DNA of 64,000 bases from Diaporthe sp. PMI_573 (taxonomy: Eukaryota; Ascomycota; Sordariomycetes; Diaporthales; Diaporthaceae). The notes under the pieces were generated by a model. The model was not told where the DNA came from. It did not search any database and saw only the letters and a list, made by a program, of their open reading frames with translations. The stretch is taken from NCBI GenBank assembly GCA_021399435.1, contig JAJTUP010000041.1, positions 558,001 to 622,000 of the forward strand, read 5' to 3'. This document shows, one piece after another, positions 56,016-64,000 of the stretch (positions are counted from its first letter, which is position 1; every line of letters begins with the position of its first letter). The translations under genes were made by a program, and so were the position numbers.

Positions 56016-57765
56016 TGTTGGTTGGGCTTTATTGTATACAATAGAAAGAAGTGTTAGCGAAGAGAAAAGGAGAGTGTAGACCAAATAGGTATTCTATTAA
56101 GTCTATGGGGTCTGGTTGTTGCTTTAAAGGGTGTGGCGAAGCTATGCCTGTAGGGCGACAATTTTTTATAGTGTAGGCCCCGCGCTAGCCACGGGCCCTC
56201 TACTATTTACTTATAGATTTATTTACTATAGACCTATTAATACTGGTAGTCTTTTATTTATGCCAATGGCTGCTCTAAAAGTTAAAAAGAAAAGAAAAAT
56301 AAAGAAAATAAAATTTACTTTTATAGTAAATTAAACCTTTAGCTTCTTAATTAATTATTATAAAGTATCTTATTATGCTATTAGCCTATAATGATTGTAC
56401 TATTTATATTTATTTTCCATCATTTTGGTCCCCTAGTTTATATATTATTAGGTAGTTAGTATTTGCTAGTATTAGGGTAAGTATACCTAATTGGCTATAT
56501 AATTGTCCCAACTTACTTAAGGTAGAAACTTTTAAAAGTTGTTTCTGCCTTATAAGTAAATTGTTTTTAATATATTTTATAGAGCGCCAGCCCATTGTTT
56601 ATAGTATTAAATAAATATCTGGAATAGACCTAGATAGAGTAGATTAGGCTAGCACTAGCTAGCCTACCTGATCTTATTAATTAACCTACATATAGATTGA
56701 TAGATTTAATCAAACCCTAAGAGAAAAAGCCTTTTTTATTAAGGCTATAAGATTTAGGTATATAAGATAGAAAAAGAGGTAGTATAGTAGTTAATAATTA
56801 ATTATGTTAATATTAATTACTTGTTAAGAAGATTAATATTGTTGTGTATAATAAAATATAGCTTGTAGTATAATTTTTAAACTTTTAATATATAGGCATT
56901 AAACTATAAAATCTGACTAGGGATACCTATTAAATATAGGCTGGCAACTTTAAAGTACTTATATAATGATAGATAATATATATATTTTCTAATTCTTGTA
57001 GCATAGATACCCTTATAACTAATCTTAGCTACAAGGTTTGTCTTTAGGAGAAATATAATTCTAATTAAAGGCTAATTATATAGTCTTTTAAGGTAAGACA
57101 TAGGTAATTAATATAAGGATAATCTAAACTTTTGCCCTTTTTATTTACTAAGTTTTGTAAGACTAATATTTAAGTAACTTTTAATTAACTTTAACTTTTA
57201 ATAGGTTTTTAATTATATAAATTACCTTGCTTTATAAAATTATTAACCTATATAGTTAACTTATTATAGTTAATTAGTTATTATAGGGCCTTATTTGGTA
57301 ATGTTTTTATTATAATATTTATTAAATTATTGTTTTTGTTAATCTACCTTAACTTATTAATCTTATAATATTTATAGGCTTAGTAGAAAGATATAATATT
57401 AATTATTAGTCTTTTTTTATTTATTAAACCTAGCTTAATAAGATACTTATATAGTAAGTATAAGTCTATATAAATTACTAGTAGTATTAGAGATAACTTA
57501 AGTTAATTGGTAATAATTTATAGAGTTATAGAAAATATAATTTTAAGGTTAAATCTATTAACTATTTTATAGATTTCTAATGTTAGTATGTTTCTAGTAA
57601 TATACTTATATTTAATAAAAAACTAATATAAAATGTTGCCATATATCTTATATTATATTATATTAAGGTTCTTCTTTTTATTAATTAATATAATTATAAA
57701 GCCTATTTAGGAGCTAAGATTATAGTTATTGGCAAATAATTTATTAATAAAAATAACAAGTTTTA
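56016..57765. mobile_element. RIPed insertion beginning TGTTGGTTGGGC, family uncertain
   Basis: The block breaks the gag relic. Its first 12 bases equal the inverted end of the copia LTRs at 36-41 kb, so it may be a minus-strand copia relative, but the rest is too AT-rich to read. About 56100-56220 is less AT-rich. Confidence 0.4.
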
Positions 57766-58137
57766 CTCGTAAAAACGAGGTTGCGGTGTTGCAGCCGCCG
57801 GATCTGGCTGGCGCGTGCTGCTGTTTTAAGCGGCCTTGACACCATGGGCATATGTCCCTAATAAGTACCGTGTACCTACGGCCGGCTACATGGCCTTTTG
57901 TGTCCCTTTTTGAAATTCAGGATTGCACTGCCGGCTTTCCGGGAGCCAGTCCCCAGCTCTTTGATCCCACTACAAAATGGGCTTGCGCCGCGCTCCTCCT
58001 TTCTCTCCTGACACAATCTGCCAGAATTCGAGACTCAGGCTGTTCGAGTTACCTCCCTCAAAAGTACTCTTCCCGGTTGGATACCTTCAAACCCACCGCC
58101 TACCTCTACCATATTGGTCACTCCTTTTCTCTGCACA

Positions 58138-60301
58138 ATGAACTCAAACCGTACGAATGCTCGTGCCGCCGATTTCCTCAAGGAAGTCCGCGTCCGAGAT
58201 GCCGACGCTCGAGCGAGCAAGCGACGTCCGATGTCCGTCGAGGGGCACGCGAGGATGAGACAGACCTTGGAGGGTGTCCTCTTTATCAAACCAAGATACG
58301 CGCATGAGACCGAGGTCAATGTCAGCGGCATGCTCGCAAAATGGCATCGGTTTGTCCCCACTACTCTACCAAGTTCGGTCTGCCCTTTACCTTTCTGACT
58401 GTTTCTTTCCTTGGGGGCAGGTACTGCAATGATATGAAAGTCGGGGACTGGAAAGTCACGATCAGTAATATTACGCGGTCAACGATGCAGGACTTCTTCC
58501 TTTGGGTCTGCGAAAACTACAATATCAGCACCTGGGGTACTTCGAAAGTGTACATCCGCCAATTTGGGCAGCTCTACACCACTGTTACCGGCCGCTATCC
58601 TGACCGGAACGATATGAAGGAGCTGTACAAGGTGCGCAATGCCTCATACGTAGCGCTGTTTACAATCTCTTGACGCTCTACTAACTTATAATCTAGTACC
58701 ACGACAATATATTGATACCCACATTCAATTTGCAGGTACCTAATGCTCACGGCAAGCCAGTCGTGAACTGTGACGATCTGAAGATCCTTGTTACTTATAA
58801 TATTGCGTATGACCCGAGCATCCGTTCCCTCGAGCTTCAGCGTCTCAATGATGCTGGCTGCTATATGACCATCTGTTATACTGGAATACGCCCTGCTGAG
58901 ATTGTGGAAGGCGAGAGGAAGCCCCCAAAAGATGGGTCCCAAAAGAAGCTCTTTGGCACAAAAGTCGTGATGTCAGCCGATGCCAACGCCGAGGTCGAGG
59001 ACGGCGAAGGTTCCGCGGACGAAGATTCCAAAAAGCTGCATGAGCTCCTCCTCAGAGGGACCATTGAGAGGGGCCGGCCGAAAGCTCTCTGCTATGAAGA
59101 CATCCTCATGATGCTAGTCCGGCATCCTGTTACGGGGAAATCTATCCTAGCCATGTCACTCAAGTTCATCTTTCACAAGGGATGTGACAACAGGCCGAAG
59201 CCGTATGTTGGCCTAGTATTCATTGGTCCTTATTTATACTGATGCAATTTAGGACAATATTTATCTTGAAACCTACCAAGAAGCTGATCTTCTGCCCGGT
59301 GTCACTCTATCTGGCGATTGCATTGTTCGACGACGCCTTTGACTCGAAGCTTCTGAAGGATGCGAGCTCTGTGCTGGGCGCAAAGATCCCAGCTGGCCAG
59401 GATTGTTTGCAGCTCCGCTGGAAACGATCAAAGCTGAAGATCCCATTCTTTCGTCGGATTTTCCGAGATGGCACTATTTCAAAGGACCAGGCTATGTTAT
59501 ATTCCACACTCAGAGAACACATGGGCGACCAGAGCCTCGACGCAGGGTTTGAGAAGAAATTGACACCCAAGGCCGGGCGCCGAGGCGCTGGGAATGCTGC
59601 TAACGGTATGTTGATGCTTTTCCAAGGCGATTGTCTATTGCTAATATCCCATAGGCGATGCGCCGGATGCTGTTCGCGATCAAATTTTGCGGCAGAACCC
59701 GAAGTTCTTCGTATTCCAGGATGCGTATCTAAATATAACGGTCAACTTCGACATTCAAAATGCTTTCCTAGAGGAGGAAAAAGAAATCGAGCTATTTCGA
59801 ATGTTCGCACATGTCAGCCTAACCCGGGACCCCCGCGCCACAAAAGACATGGTCCCCCCTGAGGTGTGGGCCAACCTGCCGCCCGATCCATGTATCAGTG
59901 GACTGGAAGAGCGGCGAGCAATGCTTAAGCACGGCCAGTACCGATTCGATGGCCGCGAAAACGAGTCAGAGATCCGCGAGCTCACGGCCGAGATTAGATC
60001 GAAACAGGCGCAGCGCGAGAGACAGATCGTAAAGGACTACCGCGAGTACTATTTCTACAATCGCCCAACCTGGGATCTCGAGGAACAAGCCAGGGGGGGC
60101 GATGTGGAGGAATACAACGAGCCACCTATTGACCTCATTATTCCCGAGCGGGCAAAGTTGGCCGAGATCCTCTGTCACCAGCCCGAGAACCTACCTGCCG
60201 AGGAAATACATCGACTAAGACTCAAGGTCGTTGAATTATACGTAGCGTTGTGTGGCAAGAGAGAAACAGGTCAAGCGCAAACGCCTGCAGCCGCCGCCTG
60301 A
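58138..60301 (+). CDS. DUF3435 tyrosine-recombinase-like protein (Starship captain type), 5 exons
   Basis: Proteins with DUF3435 are tyrosine recombinases; some are the captains that mobilise giant Starship elements. Exons: 58138-58349, 58421-58631, 58697-59202, 59253-59605, 59655-60301; all introns have GT...AG borders and the sum is 1,929 nt (642 residues). Recombinase landmarks: Arg206 in CYTGIRPAEI, Arg419/420 in RRGAGNAANG, and Tyr452 in QDAYLN as candidate nucleophile. The motif usually ending in RH (DQxMRH) reads DQILRQ here, so the catalytic histidine may be lost. A helical region with LCYEDILMMLVRHP and MSLKFIFHKG is shared with the RIPed copy at 35.3-42.4 kb. The frame ends early because of a frameshift near 60270; see next entry. 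Not RIPed, in contrast to the DNA left of 57.7 kb. Confidence 0.85.
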
Positions 60302-60677
60302 CGACGGTGTCCCCCTGACGTCGAAAATACAGCTGGAGCCTGAGGTGGACCTTTTTCCGCTTCTCATGGGACCAACGCAGTGTCCCGGCTGTATTGGTGA
60401 CGAGCGGCAAACGGTGCAAGAACGAATCTTTCCGTATTGTCGAGAAACGAAAAGAAACGACCACTTTGACGATCACCACCTCGAGGAAATAGAACGTGCT
60501 GAACAACATGGCGACCCCATCAACTGTATACATCCGAAATGCAGGGAGCGGAGGGTGTATTTTCAGAGCGTGGATCATTTTAGAAACCATAATGACACGA
60601 TCCATGGAGTTAAGCTGCGAACATCAAAAACAGTTCAACAACGGCGGGCGCGGAAGCTCAAGCTTCGGAAAAAATAG
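60252..60677 (+). pseudogene. Zinc-finger tail of the DUF3435 protein, now out of frame
   Basis: The reading frame has no ATG and overlaps the end of the DUF3435 CDS in another frame. It encodes VKRKRLQPPPDDG, then a C2H2-like finger CPGC...DHFDDHH and a second one, CIHPKC...HFRNHNDTIH. The RIPed homologue keeps the same two fingers after its KRETIK motif, so this tail belongs to the protein. Removing one G of the GG at 60270-60271 would bring the frames together. Confidence 0.7.
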
Positions 60678-60685
60678 TGATCAAT

Positions 60686-61407
60686 TCAAAAGAGAGTGAC
60701 GTTCAAAAGAGTGGCCAGTCCCAAAAGAGTGACCAGTCCCAAAAGAGTGACAGTCCCAAAAGAGTGACCAGTCCCAAAAAGAGTGACCAGTCCTAAAAAA
60801 GTGACCAGTCCCAAAAGAGTGAGTCCGAAAAGAGTGACCAGTCCCAAAAGAGTGACCAGTCCCAAAAGAGTGACCAGTCCCAAAAGAGTGACATTCCAAA
60901 AGAGTGACCGGTCCCAAAAGAGTGACCAGTCCTAAAAAAGTGACCAGTCCCAAAAGAGTGACCAGTCCCAAAAGAGTGACCAAAAGAGTGACCAGTCCTA
61001 AAAGTGACCAGTCCCAAAAGAGTGACAGTGACCAGTCCCAAAAGAGTGACCAGTCCCAAAAGAGTGACCAGTCCCAAAAGTGACCAGTCCCAAAAATTAC
61101 GACCAGTCCCAAAAGAGTGAGTCGAAAAGAGTGACCAGTCCCAAAATGATAGTCTCAAAAGAGTGAGTCCGAAAAGAGTGACCAGTCCCAAAATGATCAG
61201 TCCCAAAAGAGTGATCAGTCCCAAAAGAGTGACCAGTCCCAAAAGAGTGACCAGTCCCAAAAGAGTGACCAGTCCCAAAAACCATTCCCAAACATTACGA
61301 CCAGTCCAAAGAGTGAGTCCGAAAGAGTGACCAGTCCCAAAAGTGACCAGTCTCAAAAATTACGACCAGTCCCAAAAGAGTGAGTCCGAAAAGAGTGACC
61401 AGTCTTA
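60686..61407 (+). repeat. 18-bp minisatellite, unit AAAAGAGTGACCAGTCCC, about 40 copies
   Basis: The array starts nine bases after the stop of the zinc-finger tail. Most units are exact; variants carry an insertion or loss of CCAGT (for example AAAAGAGTGAGTCCG) or one extra A. Because 18 is a multiple of three, long open frames cross it, but they are repeat artefacts. Confidence 0.95.
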
Positions 61408-62427
61408 ATAAGGGGGGCAGGTTGCCACATTAGGTAAATTACCAACCTCGTCAGCGGCATGCGAGAAATCACACCGCATGTCGCGGAAACTGGCATCCAG
61501 CTGGACTACCGATCAAAAAAAAAAAAAAAAAAAAAGGCCGGAGTCTGCCTCGCTGATAGCTTCAAGGGGGCATTAGAGAGGTGCCAAGGTTTACACCACA
61601 GAATTTCCTTATTGGGTAATTCGCGCCTTGACTGTAGCCTGGACATTCGGCTCATCTAACCTGGGCGAGGTTCCACCGACGATGACGACCTCACAAAGCC
61701 TAACCACAGCATGGCCACAGCATCCTTGAGATAGCCTATTTCACCAGAGGCGGTGGCTCATACAACGTCGGACCAGACCGGGGATTTAGCCCGAGTCTTC
61801 AGCCAGGGTGCAGCAATCCGGGAATTGGCAGTAGCGAAGCTCCTCTGTCACCAAACGCTAACAAAAACGCCTGCAACACTTCGCACGATTACGAGCGAGG
61901 GCTCGCCGATGAAATTGCCCCATCGGGATACCAACACATTCCTACATTGGAAGACGAATATGCACCCAGCGATGGGTAGCAGCCAAAATTGCCTGAATAG
62001 GGAATTCTGACGGTGCTAGGCATTCGGCTCTGCCTGCATTCCTACGTGATGGTGTCAGGATTGATTACATTGCATATACGAGACGTAAGTACGCCAGGCA
62101 CCTTATCACAGCCCGGCCCTGTCCGAACCTATCGTGCGGCTTGCAAGGTAGCGTCCCTGACAAATTATGCGGCCGGCCCTGGATATCCCTCCCAGGAGTT
62201 GAAGCAGGTGACTCTCATCACCCATACCAGGGGTGGGTGGTTACGCCAGCTGGGAGGTTGATCAGGCTTGGTGGAGGGCCAGGCTCAGCTGAACAGGCCT
62301 CTGCCGGTGCAACTTCAGATCCGAGAGGCACTGTCTGTATCCACACTGGGCCAGTGTTTTGGTGAATTCTTTTTGCCAAAGGAGTGGCGAGATTCGCAGT
62401 CCAGAGTGCTTTGTTTACCATTCATGT
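61408..62427. other. Region between the minisatellite and a large inverted repeat, no gene recognised
   Basis: A run of 21 A at 61515-61535 may be the end of a processed retrocopy, but nothing recognisable precedes it. Open frames are short and without domains. Confidence 0.4.
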
Positions 62428-62825
62428 CTTGATCAATCGGAGCATCGACAAAAAGCGCGTTGACCACGTCGTATTGGATCAGCTCGAGGTCGAATTTGGA
62501 TGCAATACGTACTGACGGAAAAAGAATGCCATACAGCTTTATCGGTCTTAGGCCTTTGAGGATCAATCAGCCACTGCGGAATCGGACGTTGGCTGCCTCA
62601 GCAAAGTTCAGCAATTAGGAAGGCGGTGTGCGAGCTACAGTGATATGCCAAGTGAAAACCTAAAGACACCGCCTTCTCTATTGAGGTTGACAAAATAGAA
62701 GGTGGGGAAGGCTGACAACTGGAGGTGGCGATTGCAAGCCAAGAAAGCGGTGGTACTAGCGGCTGGGAGATTAGGAAGGCGGTGAGACATCACTGTATAG
62801 TAGATAAGGGTGCCACGGCCTACTT
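62428..62825 (-). repeat. Left arm of a large inverted repeat, with copia RT fragment
   Basis: About 390 bp that pairs with 63465-63840 at roughly 90% identity. Its outer part (62566-62428, minus strand) encodes SKFDLELIQYDVVNA, a copia reverse-transcriptase piece. The inner part carries the AAGGCGGTG motif in both orientations. Confidence 0.8.
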
Positions 62826-63464
62826 ATTTTCTGAGCGCCGGACCATGTCATGATCGCAGGCAGGCAGGTCCAGGCAGGTGGACGTTGAGCAATATCACAA
62901 CCACTTGCAGGCTCACTTTTCATTCCAGGCATTCTGGAAACGTTCAATTTTCCGTACAGCTCATAATTCCAATGCCCATTTCATACATGCCACCACAACC
63001 GCGCCCGGTACCATGCATTGGCCAGACAATCAAGACAGAAGGCGGTGACAATGCGTCAGGCACAAAGAAAGGCGCAGCTGCGCGAATTACTCACCGGCTA
63101 GCACGACCGCCGTCTTTGGTTGTCCGCCTTCCTGGACCAACTCTTATCTTCTCACCGCCTTCTATGTTGCTCTTTTGGCTCTATATGGCAGGCGGTGAGA
63201 TTGAGACGGTGGACATGGTGGTTTTTCCAGACAGCTGCTGGTTGGCTAAGGGAAGCTTGGCAAGTGGAAGCGAATTCCCTAAACTGTAGCGCAGAGGTGT
63301 GTTGCAGCAGGTTGTCAATCGCATTACTGTGTACGCATGGCCTGAAGGCTATCCCGTGAAGGTCCTCAGCAACATCCATGCGCACCTTCATAGAAACCAG
63401 TTGCACATGCCTTGCAAGTTGAAAGTGATTATGATATTGCTCAACCTACCTGGCTGAACAAGGA
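62826..63464. other. Spacer of the inverted repeat
   Basis: About 640 bp, unrelated sequence with three more AAGGCGGTG/CACCGCCTT motifs (63040, 63153, 63190), of which 63040 and 63153 enclose a 120-bp block as inverted ends. Confidence 0.6.
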
Positions 63465-63840
63465 GGCCGTGGCACCCTTATCTACTATACAATACTTGTG
63501 TTGTCTCACCGCCTTTCTAATCTCCCCGCCGCTAGTACCACCGACTTGTCAACCTTCCCTGCCTTGTATTTTTGTCGACCTCAATAGAGAAGGCGGTGTC
63601 TTTAGGTTTTCACTTGGCATATTACTGTAGCTCGCACACCGCCTTCCTAATTGCTACACTTGGCAGCCAACGTCCGATTCCGCAGTCGCTGATTGATTCT
63701 CAAAGGCCTAAGACCTGATGACAAAGCTGTATAGCATTCCTTTCCGTCAGTACGTATTGCATTCAAATTCGACCTCGAGCTGATCCAATACGACGTGGTC
63801 AATGCGTTTGTCCATGCTCCGTTTGATCAAGACATCTTCA
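63465..63840 (+). repeat. Right arm of the large inverted repeat
   Basis: Reverse complement of 62428-62825. Differences are point changes and small indels; both strands of the pair remain GC-balanced, so it is not RIPed. Confidence 0.8.
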
Positions 63841-63900
63841 TGAGAATGCCTCGTGGATACGAAAAGGGAACAATCCTGAATGCTAATTAAAGCAATTTAC
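63740..63900 (+). pseudogene. Copia reverse-transcriptase fragment
   Basis: One frame reads AFKFDLELIQYDVVNAFVHA followed by PFDQDIFMRMPRGYEKGT, the copia RT A-block where FDQ follows a usual (I/F)D(Q/E) and MRMPRGYEK is nearly invariant. It has no start or end and was left by a longer element; the left arm holds an inverted, shorter copy. The DNA after it continues to the window edge with CACCGCCTT as the last nine bases. Confidence 0.85.
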
Positions 63901-64000
63901 GGACATGGGGGTGCTTCAGGCATATTTTGCTGTTTAAAACCCGCCAGGGCCATTGTCCCAAGTCGAGCTGCCTCTGTTCTGGCTGCAGAGTCACCGCCTT

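Noticed and set aside
56410..56595. 61-codon minus-strand frame as a copia RNase H piece
   Set aside because: Sequence does not show the RNase H or RT motifs; left unassigned within RIPed DNA.
60252..60332. An intron joining the DUF3435 frame to the zinc-finger frame
   Set aside because: The only GT...AG pairs available give 21 nt (too short) or a wrong phase leading to a stop; a single-base frameshift explains the sequence better.
60681..61356. Long minus-strand frames of repeating GLVTLLGLVTLL or SFGTGHSFGTG
   Set aside because: They are translations of the 18-bp minisatellite, whose unit is a multiple of three; no start context, no conserved sequence outside the array.

Overview
The window looks like a filamentous ascomycete chromosome, most likely Eurotiales (Aspergillus/Penicillium type). 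Genes have many short introns (about 50-115 bp) with GT...AG borders. The gene content (AA9 LPMO, CE1 feruloyl esterase, fungal copper amine oxidase, SAT4/PTH11 membrane protein, DUF3435 protein) is typical of that group. Several kilobases at a time are very AT-rich and hold transposons whose coding frames are broken by C-to-T/G-to-A changes (CAG/CAA/TGG to stop), the signature of repeat-induced point mutation (RIP). Species cannot be named from the sequence alone.

Layout: 1-3.7 kb, an intronless secreted AA9 LPMO. 3.7-10.9 kb, repeats, a pogo/Fot1-type element and a decayed hAT transposase. 11.4-12.3 kb, a secreted feruloyl esterase on the minus strand. 13.0-16.8 kb, a solo copia LTR, a 1,861-bp pogo element and a 971-bp element with a 15-bp target duplication. 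17.7-20.7 kb, a 12-exon copper amine oxidase on the minus strand whose reconstructed CDS is exactly 783 codons. 21.2-22.9 kb, a decayed tyrosinase. 23.4-33.4 kb, two or more Ty3/gypsy remnants. 33.4-42.4 kb, a nested structure: a DUF3435 pseudogene cut by a complete copia element (5-bp target duplication) and preceded by a second 1,861-bp pogo element. 42.5-46.4 kb, minisatellites, a solo LTR, a ferric-reductase fragment and a hAT fragment. 48.8-50.2 kb, a five-exon SAT4/PTH11-like gene. 51.4-57.8 kb, LTR elements and a second copy of the 15-bp-duplication element. 57.8-60.7 kb, a largely intact DUF3435 (tyrosine-recombinase, Starship 'captain'-like) gene followed by an 18-bp minisatellite. 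61.4-64 kb, a large inverted repeat with copia RT fragments and a recurrent AAGGCGGTG motif.

Six host-type loci can be modelled: LPMO, feruloyl esterase, amine oxidase, tyrosinase (dead), SAT4/PTH11 protein and the DUF3435 gene. The LPMO and esterase fit plant cell-wall breakdown; the oxidase and dead tyrosinase are both copper enzymes. The most interesting part is the pair of DUF3435 loci 22 kb apart, one recent and one RIPed, with a ferric-reductase relic between them. This resembles giant Starship transposon territory, but element boundaries are not proven here. All exon models and repeat boundaries were derived by reading the sequence; no database search was run.
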